A stretch of 64,000 bases of DNA from Notolepis coatsorum (GCA_963971535.1 OZ020593.1:15922148-15986147), one strand, 5' to 3'; positions 20,421 to 34,720 are shown, counted from the first letter of the stretch. Made by a program: numbers and translations. The notes: generated by a model not told the origin, from the letters alone.

Positions 20421-21526
20421 GGGTAATATTTTTTTAAATATAAAGTTTGCCAATAGGGATGTATCAGTATAGTGCGGTGGCTTAGCAAAAAAATTTGGAC
20501 GCGCCGGACAAAAGCACAAAATTTTTTCCACGTGTTCCCCATCACCATAGCTTTCATTTTGGGGTAGGGGGCCACATCATCATGATGGATTTCAAGATGG
20601 CTGCCATGTAAAATCAAGGTTCTGCCCATTAATAAATATCTTGGTCCATAGCGCGCTCAATATTTGAGCGAACACAAAAGTATTGGTATCCCTGTAAACT
20701 AGAGAAGCTAAGCTTTCCATTGGTACCATTTTCATTAAGCCCAACTGTTGGGAAGGGGGTTTTAATAGGCAATGATTCAAAATGATGTAAAATTTTCGCC
20801 TAGAAAAAACTGCCATGCTTATCTTCCAAAAGGTCCCTTGGCTGTTCACATGAATATATCAGAGTGAACATTGGTTTTATAGGTACCCACAAACCTCTTC
20901 TTTCCAGACATACCCACTTTGTCCAACTTGCATGCTATTTGGGGCAATAATCAAGCAGGTTTGTGCATGTGGTACAAATGTGTCGAACATTCTAACAACT
21001 GCCAAAAATGTGAATGTTGGGTTAGGGTTTGTTGTTAGAATGTTGAACATAGAAGATACATTTTGGTGTCAAACTATACATTTTGTGGGTCAATAAATGT
21101 GTTAATGCTATGAAGAATGTCACCAGATGACCGCTGCGGGGTGGAAGACAATCACACGCATACATACTGTAAAAGTGGCCTTCCTTTAAGAGGCCTTTTC
21201 ACCTCTTAAGTATTCTAGACCACAGACAGTTTTACAAGTTATAATTGAGCACATCGTGTTCAAAAAATTCTCAGATTTCAACATATGACACATCATTTGA
21301 AAGCTTAGATTCTGTACTTTAGCAATCTGGAATAATCTGAAAAATTAAAATGTAGACATCTGGTACAAACCGAAAAGAAGCGCTGCATATCTTTTACTAG
21401 AGAAGGCGTCTCCTTGGGCTGCGCAGGACGGCTGGGGTTGGACCTGGGGACACAGACGCTGCCGTTAGACAACCCTGGGCGGCACGCACTTCCCCAGCCT
21501 CTCAACCAGTGTGGTAGCTCATAGTG

Positions 21527-22531
21527 TAGTATGCATCGATCGATCGGCCAGCGATCAGTATCGGCCGATATTCAGTATAAATATGAGATCGGTGAATTCC
21601 GATAATGCTTTATTTTCGCCGATCGTGAAAACCGATCGAAAAACATGATCCAATTCTTAGCGGAGATCTCACTCGCTGACTTCTCTCTCAAGCACACAGA
21701 GCTGCAGCGCACGGCCCCTCCTCCTCCTCCTGCCCCTCCCGCACCCGTGTCAACACAGAGGCTCCTATTGCCTCCGGCAGTCTGCTCTAGTCTGGTGCAT
21801 GGAACCTCTGTGAGCTAACGTTATCTACCTAGCTATCGTTACTGTTTAAACTAAATGACCCAGTCAACTATTCACTTTTAGTTTAATACATGAGGCATTG
21901 TCTAACGGTATCTAGCTGGCGAGCTACTGATAGCTCCTGATATCAACAAATGCTCCAGCAATAGTCTAGTAGTGGATGATACCTCCGTTAGTTAGGTAGC
22001 TCACGTTAGCTCACGTTAGCTCACTGTTCAAAACTAAATGTCCCAGTAAACTAAATAGTTCACTGAGGCGTTGTCTTAACGTTATCTAGCCGGCTAGCAG
22101 TAGCTACAGATAGCTCCTGATATCAATGTCTTATAACATTGATTCAATGCGTATTCGAGCCCCTGGCTTGCATCGCAGTCACGAAAGGGGCTAGCTGAGG
22201 GAGTAGGATATATCTGCTGAGCCGCAGATATACCCTGCTGAGGGCATGCTGAATGTGATTTGACCAAAGCAGAGTATACACACAGACAGTGGAGCTGTTT
22301 GTAGATAGCAAGCATTTTGACTTGTTGCGTGGTGTCTCGCAGATAATACAACTACAAGTATAATTATATAATATATATATATTTTATAAAAAATAAAAAA
22401 TAAAGTATATATTTAATTTATTTTTTATTTTTTATAAAACCAAAAACTATTGGTATCGGTATCGGTCGATATGGCGCATAGACGATCGGTGATCGGTATC
22501 GGTGGCAAAAAACGTGATCGAGGCATCCCTA
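21527..22531 (+). mobile_element. hAT-like non-autonomous element (unit 2)
   Basis: Copy of 10896-11900. A G replaces A near 21713, shared with unit 3. Confidence 0.6.
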
Positions 22532-22700
22532 TGATCTGTTCCTGAGTCAAATAAACCGATACAAAACAGGACAGCAGACCTGGGAACCACCGTTAAGAGC
22601 TGAGGGTTTGGGGTTCAGTCATGGAGACAGCGGGGGGGCGGGTCAAATCGGGGGCCGATAGATGTTTTCCGGATCCTTCATGTAATGGTCACCAGGGTGG

Positions 22701-23017
22701 TTGTTTAACCCACTGAACTTAACCTACAAGCACATTACGGCCCCAAACGTACCTTGTTGACTGCATGCAATAAGAGAGGAAATTTAGGCGCTCTGGTGTC
22801 GGTGTGTCTCGGCTGATGGTTGTGGAGGAGTGAGAGATTGACCCTTGTAACTTCTCTCTATTTATACAGTGTAGGGCGCAGTTCTGGAAGGTTCTGCTAT
22901 GACATCACACCGTTCCAGAACGTTCTAGCCTGTTCTAACCGGTTTTACTATGACATCACACTGAAGTTTAACTTGAATTACACTATGACACAGCTGCAGT
23001 TACACTCCCACCAAACA
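22701..23017 (-). promoter_or_regulatory. BEL-type LTR (unit 2)
   Basis: Copy of 12070-12386 with the same TATA box, heat-shock-like elements and GTGATGTCATAG words. Confidence 0.65.
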
Positions 23018-23221
23018 TATATAAGCATTGTATATGATTCTTACTATAACTTAGAGACAATAACTGCCCACATACTGCCTAAAACGTAAAGCAATAACTA
23101 CAATAACTATGGTCCTTGGCCTCCACAGGACGAATCACTTCAGCCTGCGCCTGGAGGGAGAGGGAAAGATAGAAAGATAGACGGATAGAGATATAGAGAA
23201 AGATAGAGGGCGCAAGAGACT

Positions 23222-24055
23222 TCATTCTGCTTCCACCAGCGTCACCGTCTTATGGATGGGCCTCTCCAGGTGGACTGGTGTGGAGATGCGCTTTCCTTTC
23301 TTATCCAGGTTGGGGTCGCTGATAAGCAACTTAAGTCTTCGCACTCTCCCATCTCTCCCTGGGTACACCTCGATAACCTTCGCCATCCTCCACTGGTTAC
23401 GTGGTGTGGACTCATGCTGTAGAAGTACAATGTTGTCGACCCTTGCGTTCCTACGATCCTTGGTCCACTTCTGTCTCGGTTGGAGTGTCGTGAGGTACTC
23501 CTTCTTCCATCTTGTCCAGAAGTGGTTGGCTAAGAGTTGCACTCGCCGCCATCTTTTGCGGAGGTACAGATCTTCCTTGACGAGCCTTCCGGGCGGTGGA
23601 GCGAGGATTGTGGACTTCATGGTCAGGATGTGGTTTGGTGTCAGGGGCTCTGGACTAGATGAATCATTGAGACAATCCGTGGTCGGAGGTCTGCTGGTTC
23701 CAAGCGCTATGACTGTCAAGACACTTCTGATGGTCAAGACAAGCCACGTCCAGACACTTCTGATGGTGCGTATTTGTCCTTCCCAGAAAGCAGCAGGCTT
23801 CTTCGTTGCCGCCTTCGTGGGCCCGTTGGCCATGACAGGGTTCTTGGCTGCTGGCTTCGTGGCTTTCGGAACGGCTTTCCTTGCGGGCCTTTTGGCTTTA
23901 ACCTCAGCCTTGGTGATCTTGAAAGAGCCAGAGGCTCCGGTACCCTTGATCCTGACCTGGATGAGAGCTAGAGCCTTCTTTACGGTAGCCAGAGACACCC
24001 CGCTCCCTCCCACCTTGACTTCTTCTCCACTTTGTAGCTCGTTCTGCCAAAGCAA
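23222..24055 (-). CDS. Histone H1 / BEL integrase chimeric ORF (unit 2)
   Basis: Encodes the same 277 residues as 12591-13424; no residue differs. Confidence 0.8.
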   Translation of the reverse strand: MLWQNELQSGEEVKVGGSGVSLATVKKALALIQVRIKGTGASGSFKITKAEVKAKRPARKAVPKATKPAAKNPVMANGPTKAATKKPAAFWEGQIRTIRSVWTWLVLTIRSVLTVIALGTSRPPTTDCLNDSSSPEPLTPNHILTMKSTILAPPPGRLVKEDLYLRKRWRRVQLLANHFWTRWKKEYLTTLQPRQKWTKDRRNARVDNIVLLQHESTPRNQWRMAKVIEVYPGRDGRVRRLKLLISDPNLDKKGKRISTPVHLERPIHKTVTLVEAE

Positions 24056-24088
24056 GTCTGGGCCTGTGAGCCCGTTAGAGGATATCAG

Positions 24089-24721
24089 TTACTGGCTGGC
24101 TGGCTTCTCTTCCGGAACCACATACCTCCAATTTGTAGACTCTGTGCTTTGTTTGCTGCGTTCCAAGTTCGACTGGAACCTTAGCTCCTCCTGAGCGCTG
24201 GGGCTGGCCTCTGCCGCTCTTGCGGCAGCCACGTCCGACTCCAGCATCTTTATGCCATCTGTAGGTATCACAACTTCTGTGATCTGTGTTCTACCGACAT
24301 CGTGCCCTTCACTTGTGAGGTCTAAAGAGGACGGTAGATCTGGCAGCACTTGCTTCACAAGGACATGGTTACTGATACCGATTGTATCTCCATGGTTGCG
24401 ACCCGTGTTACCACATCCCACCACACTCCAGCCTAAGTTTGTTTGCACTGCAAACGGCTGGTGGTGCTCACCAGCCACCGTGACTAGTGGCCGGAGGGCT
24501 TGAGCACAGTTGTAGCCAATTAACAGGCCAACATCACAGCGTTGCTCCGGCGCGATATCCTCTGCTATACAGTATGTGCCAGATGAGGCCATGCCTTCGC
24601 TGTCCCTGGTGTGGGAATATGGTCTCTGTTTGCCGGGATAAACTCTCTTGAGTAGGTCACTGGCAGCGGGATTAGCTTGGTTGAATAGAATCCTCTTACT
24701 TGTAGGCCAGTTAGTTTCCAA
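24089..24721 (-). pseudogene. BEL protease C-terminal part, shifted frame (unit 2)
   Basis: Copy of 13458-14090, with the same frameshift and the same stop. Confidence 0.8.
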
Positions 24722-25678
24722 CTGGGCACGACTGTGTTTCTGGAAGCCAGTGTCGAGAGCTGTAGCTGCACTGCTTCACCCTTGGTTTTGAGAGCCTTTG
24801 CGGTCTTCTCGAGGATAAAGGTGGTGTCACTTTGTGTATCGAGGAGTGCATACACCAGGACTTCCCGGCTTGGCTCCCCTGTAGATGACACCCACACTGG
24901 AACTATTGTGGAGGTATGCGTGTCCCCATCATTCTGGATGACTCTAAACGACGTTGCCTGGTCGTGTGGCGGAGTATTTGTACCGTTGTGTAGGTACTTA
25001 GCACGGTTCCTTGCATCTGACCTTGGAGTCATCCTTTCTTCCGTGGTGTGATCATCATGGAGGCGAGTCATATGTCTTCTATCACAGATCTCGCAGTTGG
25101 TTCTATCTCTACAGTCCCTACAGCGATGGCCCGACTTCAGACAACCAAAGCACAACTGATTTTCGCGAACAAACTTGTTTCGTTCAAACATGGTCTTCTG
25201 CATAAACTTGCGACACCTTTGTAGACTATGGCCGGTCGTAGCACAAAGGACACAGTGTGTGGCGCCGGCTGTCTCATGGGCACTGGTTGCTAAGACCCTT
25301 GCTCCCAGGTCCCTGCGTCTTGCGCCCAGGTCCCTCATACCTTCCCGTGGGTTCAGGGCATGAAGCGATGTTACTGGGTTGCAAGCTATTTTGGCTTCAC
25401 GTGTGAGGAACTTGACAAACTGGCTGAAGCTCGGGAACGTGTGAGTTTCGTCGTCCATGTCTACGACTTTCCTATTCCATCTTGCCGTCACTCCGTCTGG
25501 GAGTTTAGAGAGTATTTTCTGGTTCTCGTGGCAATCATTAAGTATTTCAAGACCTTTGATCTGAGGCATGGCAGCCTCACGCAACATGGCTTTCTTGGCG
25601 CCTCCCCCCACGTACTGGCGTAGACAGTAAAACTGGCTGCACCCCGATGGCTCTTCAGTAGCAGCACTACATTGAGTC
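24565..25678 (-). pseudogene. BEL/Pao gag-protease (spans units 2/3)
   Basis: Copy of 13934-15047: same internal gag deletion, two knuckle regions, DTQSD active site and two-base frameshift. Confidence 0.88.
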
Positions 25679-25772
25679 TAGAACATTACCGCTGCCACAA
25701 CATTCTGGAACGTTCTGGAGGAAGTCATAGCGGAACATTCTAGAACATCGAACATCCTGGCATTACATCAAG

Positions 25773-26006
25773 ATGTCTGATAGTGGCAGCCATTCCAAGA
25801 CTATGGTGGAGGAGGAGCCAACAGCCGCGGCAGAGGGCCAAGACAAGCCCAGAGAGCGCAAGTTGACGGCCGTGGCTCAAGAACTGAAGGATGAGCAAAC
25901 GGCAAAGATTGAACGGAAGTTCAATACGTGCAAGGAAAGATGGCAGGAGGCGATGCGGGAAGCTGAGAACGCGCTGCGTCCCCCGGGGCGCACTCAACCC
26001 ACTTAA
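25773..26006 (+). CDS. 77-residue charged ORF (unit 3)
   Basis: Same protein as at 4525-4758. Confidence 0.45.
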   Translation: MSDSGSHSKTMVEEEPTAAAEGQDKPRERKLTAVAQELKDEQTAKIERKFNTCKERWQEAMREAENALRPPGRTQPT

Positions 26007-26317
26007 ACACGGCGGCTGGCTTGCACGATGGTCACAAACGACCGAGTGATCGGTGTTGCCAGTCAGAGCAGAACATTAATTCCATTTTAGAAGGGAGTCT
26101 GGTTGTTTCCCTGCCAACGTCTCTAGTAGACAAACATACCAGCCACAGACTAGATTTACCAACAACTGGCTGGTGTTAATCTCCCACCCTGCTGTCAGTA
26201 CTCAAGATAGTGGGAGTGTTGGAAGAGTAACAGGGTGAGGTTTGGGGGGCGATTCCCGTAAGGAGTCCAGTGATTCCGAGGCGCTGCTGTCCAACGGGGT
26301 CTTTCATCTTACGTTGT

Positions 26318-27186
26318 TGACAACCTAGGATGGCTTAGAGTAGACGACAGAGTACAGCAACTTGCAATAGGCTTGGTCTACAAGATACACTACACGACCA
26401 AGGTACCCATGTACATGTCAAAATACTTCCCAAAGGTCAGTGAATACCACGATCACAACACCAGAGGGAGCTCCACAAATCATGTGCAACCCAGATTCGG
26501 CTCAAACAAGGGACTAAACACGTTTCGCAATTATGCCACATCAATGTGGAACGCCCTACCCAAAGCTGTAAAGAAATGTGAATCACTACCCACTTTCAAA
26601 ACCACTCTCAAGGAACACCTACGGGAGACTGCAATTCGAAACTGGCCCCTGTAAATGTCCTAACCCAACCCCCTCCAATGTACAGTAATGTACCTAGTAT
26701 GGTTGTCAATATTCCAATGTACAGTTTTGCTTGTTTGTACAGTGCCCCCCCCCCCCCCCAACGTAAATTACCTAGTATGGTTGTCAATATCCCAATGTAC
26801 AGTTTTGCTTGTACAGTTGTACAGTGTTTCCCCCCCCAACCCCTCCCTACCCAACCCCCCCCACACAACCCCACCCAACCTCCTCCAATGTACAGTTTTT
26901 ACGTCAAATGTATATACTCCCTTTTCTGGACTCTTTTTGTATCACAAACAGTACTGTATTTGCAAATCTGGTATGTCATAAATGTATAGATGTAGCAGTA
27001 CTGTCTATCTGTATGTCATGTATGTCATATATGTCCTGATGAATTGAAAATGGGGGACCCTGATGTAAACAAGACGAAAGTCTTTCTCTGGTCTGCATCC
27101 CCTTAACAATTGTGTGTATTGAGCTGTACTGTATTGTACCCATTCTGCAATATGTTAATAAAGTTTTCAATCAATCAATCAATCAG
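26318..27186 (+). mobile_element. 5'-truncated LINE (unit 3)
   Basis: Copy of the unit 2 LINE, with a 15-C run near 26745. Confidence 0.8.
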
Positions 27187-28832
27187 TCGGCACCAGGGTT
27201 TCCGTTAGAAATCTTTTTTGCCGGTCTCAGTGTCTTGCAAGATTTCAATCTACCGGATAAATGGGATCAATTCCGGTCAGAGTTTATTGAGCTTAAAAAC
27301 AATTGATAGGCAGGCTATTTTTATAAAGAATGACATCCTCAAGGCATGTAGATTTATAATATTTTAACTTAAAACTAGGCTACTTTTGTGTATATACAAT
27401 CATTAATATATTCCAAATAAAATAAGTCCCTCGAGACTTCGTGCTGCTGCCGACTTGAAATCAAATAGGTGTCGGTGGGCAGTCGGCCCGACATTAATAA
27501 ACAGCAGTCTGTTATAATCACATTTTTATGAGCTAACGAATTCCGTTATATTGGACATTTGTATTAATTATATCAAGCGAAGAACTGAGAAATTTGGCAG
27601 AGAGAGACGGCAACATTATCATGGGTTTGCGTGACTCCGCCTCCCAACGACTTGGTGCTGGATTTGCGAGAGCGTGCAGCTGCAGAGCCGCAGAGCCAGC
27701 GGTGCTTTCAGGTCCGGTCTGGGGACCGCTCAGCAGCGCCCCCCACCCAACAGCTGAATTGCCAATGGCTGAATTGGAGTATTGCACTGTGCGGGCACAA
27801 CTGTCAGCTCTGCGGCTCTGCAGTTGCATGCTTCTCGCAAATCTAGCTCCCGCTGCCAAACCCAAATGAATCTCGACATCGCTTCACCAATAGTCGTTAT
27901 CAGAACACTACACACATATCATAATAGAACACACATCGTTGTCATTATTAGACCTGCTTGGTGAAGCAACAATGAAACAAATGTAACTATTTTAATACAA
28001 TTCAAATTGTGCTTAGAGGGAATTATTTTCACCGGACATTATGACCGGAGAGATTTAAATATGTCGGACTTCAACAGATTTTGCCGGTCAAAAACCGGTA
28101 ATTACCGGATAGCGGGATCCTTGCGACCCACATCCATCTCCAGCAAAGGCCTCCGTTTCTTCGCCTCTTCTTTTTCCTATGGCGATACATCACACAGTTA
28201 ACAGTCAAAAGCTTTTCATCATTAGTCACACTGGGAAGTGAACCTTCTGCCAAAAAGGGACAAGGACGGGGGGAGACAATCACACGCATACATACTGATG
28301 ATGTACAGTAGGGTGTGTCAAGAAATGAAAATTTGAGAAATGAGAGGTGGCCCTATGGTTTCAAGTTGTGTTATGATATAATAAAGCATAATCGAAAGCA
28401 AAAAAGTGGGTTTGACTTTATTTACCTACCCCGTTTTTCGATTGAAAAATTGCATTTTTTGCGGATTTCTGACAGTTTCCGCCAAAATCACATTTTCATA
28501 TATGTGACTGCTTGTCTACATCCTGGGACCTCATTCAGACTTACTACCCCTACCTTAAGCTTGGTATAGTAGCCCATACCATGTTACAATGCAATAACAT
28601 ACAATACCATGGTATACCATAAATAAATAATCGGAAGTGTGTGGTACTGTATAATTAGTGAAAACAGGGCAGGACAGCATTTTGGTTTTTATAATGCTTT
28701 ATTTTTTTTGCCTTTGTTATTTTATACTTTTTATTTTATTAAATTTGTTTATCAGATACTGTAGCAATACATCTAGCTGTATTTCAAAGCCATAAATGTG
28801 GAGATTCAGTTTGATTGCATACTTCATGGCAA

Positions 28833-30626
28833 CAGTGGCGGCCGGTCGGTTTTCGCCACTAGGGGCGCTATACCAAATATTTTGTACAGTACAGTACAGT
28901 ACCACGCAACACTTGTGATTCGACTCACGCTCACGGCAATGAATCGGCTCTTATGAACGAGTCGCTCAGCTGTTACTACAACAACACACAACCAGTCAAA
29001 TAAAGTATAGTCTAGACTCTAATTCACAACTTGAAACACAATATATAAATAGAAAAGTTAGAAACAAAACTCGCCCGTCTACAAACACAGGCAGATCTCT
29101 CCCTCTCTCCTTCTCTCTCTCACACACAGCGCGACGTGGAATCGATTCGTTACACAATCAGACCTATTATATACCAAGAATAACTTCAGTATGAGTACAG
29201 GGCTGTACACATATTTTGCATATTGTTAAACGAGCCAAGGCTAGCTATTAAACTATCGATATGAATCGAAAATCTGGGACCCTGATGTAAACAAGACAAA
29301 CGTCTTTCTCTGGTCTGCATCCCCTTAACAATTGTGTGTATTGAGCCGTACTGTATTGTACCCATTCTGCAATCTGTTAATAAAGTTCTCATTCATTCAA
29401 ACATAGACGATCTCTCTGTCTCTCGGATCAATCAAATCAAATAATTAACACATGTATGTTGTCATTTTAAACAACTCACCATTCATTCATTATGCATCAG
29501 CAGCATCAGAGAGCATTTTAGTAGTTACATTTTCAACAAGATTGCTGCTATTTAAACACTTACACTTCATGGAAACGGGGTAACATTAACCTTATGTCGA
29601 CTGTAGTATTGTATGACCTCGACATAACGTTTAAACGTTAACGTTACTCCGTTCCATGCACTTCTAAGTGGCCAGCTAAGCTAACGGAGCTAACAGCTAG
29701 CAGTAGCTGTAACGTTAGGCGGCATCAGTAGACAACGTATCATGTATTAAACTAGAGTTAAGATCGCTAATCTACCTTGTTGTTGGCTTGTTGATAAAGT
29801 ATATCCACTCCATGGCATTGTCCATCCAGCCTGTGTTGATGTCCATCCGGATCTCAGGTTGGTGTGGTCCAAGTAGTTTCAAGTCTTTTTTTTCTTGCAT
29901 TGTCCGTCTTTCAAACGGTGTTGATTTGATGGATTTAACAGAATTATCCAATTCCATGGTGGTAGCTTTAGCTAACTATAAATCGAAATGAAAATACTCA
30001 GTCCTTGAATAAACCGAAGGCGTCTTTTCTTTTTCTCTATTGTGAACTGTAGTAGTGTAGTTGCTGTTGTTGACGAGTAGACTGAACTTGCTGACTTGCT
30101 GTGATAAGATACCTCCTCCTGGCGCGAGAAATGCGGCTATGGAAAAAAACTGGCATCGCGTCGGCCAATCAGAGAGCGTCTCCGCGAAATGCGGCTATGG
30201 AAATTCTTCACGGAAGTTCACTTTTGCTGCCTAGACCGCTTCAAATAGCGCTCGGATTCCAACATAATAGTCATATTTCAACGCACAACGCCGTATGCAC
30301 TGATTGGCTGTGACGGAGACAGCGATCAAACTGTGACGCGCAGTCAGAGCGCTATCGCTTATTGCCCGGGCGAGAAATACGAAAAAATAAAAAAAAACTT
30401 CACTTCCTGCCCATGAAAACGCTGTTTTTTTTATTTAGATAATAACGTTATATTGTGCATTGGAAATACAAACATACTTAAAACGAGTAAATATTATTCA
30501 TTTTAAACATGTTTATATTATTTATAGGGCTATAAAACAAAAAACAAAAAAGTTTTTTTTTTTCTTATTCTCTCATTTAACAGGTGGGTCGGCGCCCATA
30601 GCGCCACCAGTGGCGAGCCGCCACTG
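28833..30626 (-). mobile_element. hAT element, 1794 bp (unit 3)
   Basis: Same element as 7570-9363, flanked by CATGGCAA (28825-28832, 30627-30634); exon remnant at 29776-29957. Confidence 0.9.
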
Positions 30627-30809
30627 CATGGCAAGCTTCATGATGCCGATGAGGTCCTGCTTGCTGTTGATCCTGGACGTTATATCTACCATGTACAAGT
30701 AGACTAGAAGTCAACAGAATCAGGGCCGCCACAGTCTAATTGGTCCCGCCACAGTTTTATAATGAACCAAAAAAGATTAATAGAAATAATTCATTTTTTT
30801 TTGGGTAAT

Positions 30810-31052
30810 TTTAATTTTTTTAAACTTTGGCCATTTCCCTGGCTCTTTTATACGTTTATCGCATTTATACTTGGTCAAGTTCGACCGACAGAAGCAGGCT
30901 GAAAGGGTTCAGATGGGGGGGAAGACACTCTGGGAAAGGCACGGCTGCAGTCCGGGATTCGAACTCGCTCAGCCCCAGATCCGTGACGAGCACGGTTGTC
31001 CACGGCGCTGAAATAGCACTCGCGGTACGTGGTGAGCTACTGGAGCTCCCCT
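30810..31052 (-). mobile_element. tRNA-derived SINE (unit 3)
   Basis: Copy of 9547-9789, with GGGTAAT on both sides. Confidence 0.8.
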
Positions 31053-32158
31053 GGGTAATATTTTTTTAAATATAAAGTTTGCCAATAGGGATGTATCAGT
31101 ATAGTGCGGTGGCTTAGCAAAAAAATTTGGACGCGCCGGACAAAAGCACAAAATTTTTTCCACGTGTTCCCCATCACCATAGCTTTCATTTTGGGGTAGG
31201 GGGCCACATCATCATGATGGATTTCAAGATGGCTGCCATGTAAAATCAAGGTTCTGCCCATTAATAAATATCTTGGTCCATAGCGCGCTCAATATTTGAG
31301 CGAACACAAAAGTATTGGTATCCCTGTAAACTAGAGAAGCTAAGCTTTCCATTGGTACCATTTTCATTAAGCCCAACTGTTGGGAAGGGGGTTTTAATAG
31401 GCAATGATTCAAAATGATGTAAAATTTTCGCCTAGAAAAAACTGCCATGCTTATCTTCCAAAAGGTCCCTTGGCTGTTCACATGAATATATCAGAGTGAA
31501 CATTGGTTTTATAGGTACCCACAAACCTCTTCTTTCCAGACATACCCACTTTGTCCAACTTGCATGCTATTTGGGGCAATAATCAAGCAGGTTTGTGCAT
31601 GTGGTACAAATGTGTCGAACATTCTAACAACTGCCAAAAATGTGAATGTTGGGTTAGGGTTTGTTGTTAGAATGTTGAACATAGAAGATACATTTTGGTG
31701 TCAAACTATACATTTTGTGGGTCAATAAATGTGTTAATGCTATGAAGAATGTCACCAGATGACCGCTGCGGGGTGGAAGACAATCACACGCATACATACT
31801 GTAAAAGTGGCCTTCCTTTAAGAGGCCTTTTCACCTCTTAAGTATTCTAGACCACAGACAGTTTTACAAGTTATAATTGAGCACATCGTGTTCAAAAAAT
31901 TCTCAGATTTCAACATATGACACATCATTTGAAAGCTTAGATTCTGTACTTTAGCAATCTGGAATAATCTGAAAAATTAAAATGTAGACATCTGGTACAA
32001 ACCGAAAAGAAGCGCTGCATATCTTTTACTAGAGAAGGCGTCTCCTTGGGCTGCGCAGGACGGCTGGGGTTGGACCTGGGGACACAGACGCTGCCGTTAG
32101 ACAACCCTGGGCGGCACGCACTTCCCCAGCCTCTCAACCAGTGTGGTAGCTCATAGTG

Positions 32159-33163
32159 TAGTATGCATCGATCGATCGGCCAGCGATCAGTATCGGCCGA
32201 TATTCAGTATAAATATGAGATCGGTGAATTCCGATAATGCTTTATTTTCGCCGATCGTGAAAACCGATCGAAAAACATGATCCAATTCTTAGCGGAGATC
32301 TCACTCGCTGACTTCTCTCTCAAGCACACAGAGCTGCAGCGCACGGCCCCTCCTCCTCCTCCTGCCCCTCCCGCACCCGTGTCAACACAGAGGCTCCTAT
32401 TGCCTCCGGCAGTCTGCTCTAGTCTGGTGCATGGAACCTCTGTGAGCTAACGTTATCTACCTAGCTATCGTTACTGTTTAAACTAAATGACCCAGTCAAC
32501 TATTCACTTTTAGTTTAATACATGAGGCATTGTCTAACGGTATCTAGCTGGCGAGCTACTGATAGCTCCTGATATCAACAAATGCTCCAGCAATAGTCTA
32601 GTAGTGGATGATACCTCCGTTAGTTAGGTAGCTCACGTTAGCTCACGTTAGCTCACTGTTCAAAACTAAATGTCCCAGTAAACTAAATAGTTCACTGAGG
32701 CGTTGTCTTAACGTTATCTAGCCGGCTAGCAGTAGCTACAGATAGCTCCTGATATCAATGTCTTATAACATTGATTCAATGCGTATTCGAGCCCCTGGCT
32801 TGCATCGCAGTCACGAAAGGGGCTAGCTGAGGGAGTAGGATATATCTGCTGAGCCGCAGATATACCCTGCTGAGGGCATGCTGAATGTGATTTGACCAAA
32901 GCAGAGTATACACACAGACAGTGGAGCTGTTTGTAGATAGCAAGCATTTTGACTTGTTGCGTGGTGTCTCGCAGATAATACAACTACAAGTATAATTATA
33001 TAATATATATATATTTTATAAAAAATAAAAAATAAAGTATATATTTAATTTATTTTTTATTTTTTATAAAACCAAAAACTATTGGTATCGGTATCGGTCG
33101 ATATGGCGCATAGACGATCGGTGATCGGTATCGGTGGCAAAAAACGTGATCGAGGCATCCCTA
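32159..33163 (+). mobile_element. hAT-like non-autonomous element (unit 3)
   Basis: Copy of 10896-11900. Confidence 0.6.
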
Positions 33164-33332
33164 TGATCTGTTCCTGAGTCAAATAAACCGATACAAAACA
33201 GGACAGCAGACCTGGGAACCACCGTTAAGAGCTGAGGGTTTGGGGTTCAGTCATGGAGACAGCGGGGGGGCGGGTCAAATCGGGGGCCGATAGATGTTTT
33301 CCGGATCCTTCATGTAATGGTCACCAGGGTGG

Positions 33333-33649
33333 TTGTTTAACCCACTGAACTTAACCTACAAGCACATTACGGCCCCAAACGTACCTTGTTGACTGCATGC
33401 AATAAGAGAGGAAATTTAGGCGCTCTGGTGTCGGTGTGTCTCGGCTGATGGTTGTGGAGGAGTGAGAGATTGACCCTTGTAACTTCTCTCTATTTATACA
33501 GTGTAGGGCGCAGTTCTGGAAGGTTCTGCTATGACATCACACCGTTCCAGAACGTTCTAGCCTGTTCTAACCGGTTTTACTATGACATCACACTGAAGTT
33601 TAACTTGAATTACACTATGACACAGCTGCAGTTACACTCCCACCAAACA
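33333..33649 (-). promoter_or_regulatory. BEL-type LTR (unit 3)
   Basis: Copy of 12070-12386. Confidence 0.65.
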
Positions 33650-33853
33650 TATATAAGCATTGTATATGATTCTTACTATAACTTAGAGACAATAACTGCC
33701 CACATACTGCCTAAAACGTAAAGCAATAACTACAATAACTATGGTCCTTGGCCTCCACAGGACGAATCACTTCAGCCTGCGCCTGGAGGGAGAGGGAAAG
33801 ATAGAAAGATAGACGGATAGAGATATAGAGAAAGATAGAGGGCGCAAGAGACT

Positions 33854-34687
33854 TCATTCTGCTTCCACCAGCGTCACCGTCTTATGGATGGGCCTCTCCA
33901 GGTGGACTGGTGTGGAGATGCGCTTTCCTTTCTTATCCAGGTTGGGGTCGCTGATAAGCAACTTAAGTCTTCGCACTCTCCCATCTCTCCCTGGGTACAC
34001 CTCGATAACCTTCGCCATCCTCCACTGGTTACGTGGTGTGGACTCATGCTGTAGAAGTACAATGTTGTCGACCCTTGCGTTCCTACGATCCTTGGTCCAC
34101 TTCTGTCTCGGTTGGAGTGTCGTGAGGTACTCCTTCTTCCATCTTGTCCAGAAGTGGTTGGCTAAGAGTTGCACTCGCCGCCATCTTTTGCGGAGGTACA
34201 GATCTTCCTTGACGAGCCTTCCGGGCGGTGGAGCGAGGATTGTGGACTTCATGGTCAGGATGTGGTTTGGTGTCAGGGGCTCTGGACTAGATGAATCATT
34301 GAGACAATCCGTGGTCGGAGGTCTGCTGGTTCCAAGCGCTATGACTGTCAAGACACTTCTGATGGTCAAGACAAGCCACGTCCAGACACTTCTGATGGTG
34401 CGTATTTGTCCTTCCCAGAAAGCAGCAGGCTTCTTCGTTGCCGCCTTCGTGGGCCCGTTGGCCATGACAGGGTTCTTGGCTGCTGGCTTCGTGGCTTTCG
34501 GAACGGCTTTCCTTGCGGGCCTTTTGGCTTTAACCTCAGCCTTGGTGATCTTGAAAGAGCCAGAGGCTCCGGTACCCTTGATCCTGACCTGGATGAGAGC
34601 TAGAGCCTTCTTTACGGTAGCCAGAGACACCCCGCTCCCTCCCACCTTGACTTCTTCTCCACTTTGTAGCTCGTTCTGCCAAAGCAA
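33854..34687 (-). CDS. Histone H1 / BEL integrase chimeric ORF (unit 3)
   Basis: Encodes the same 277 residues as 12591-13424. Confidence 0.8.
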   Translation of the reverse strand: MLWQNELQSGEEVKVGGSGVSLATVKKALALIQVRIKGTGASGSFKITKAEVKAKRPARKAVPKATKPAAKNPVMANGPTKAATKKPAAFWEGQIRTIRSVWTWLVLTIRSVLTVIALGTSRPPTTDCLNDSSSPEPLTPNHILTMKSTILAPPPGRLVKEDLYLRKRWRRVQLLANHFWTRWKKEYLTTLQPRQKWTKDRRNARVDNIVLLQHESTPRNQWRMAKVIEVYPGRDGRVRRLKLLISDPNLDKKGKRISTPVHLERPIHKTVTLVEAE

Positions 34688-34720
34688 GTCTGGGCCTGTG
34701 AGCCCGTTAGAGGATATCAG

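Larger units (their letters stand above)
14268..24898. repeat. Array unit 2
   Basis: 10631 bp, complete. It differs from unit 3 by a C at 17841 where units 1, 3 and 4 have A, and by one base in a poly-C run near 16115. Confidence 0.92.
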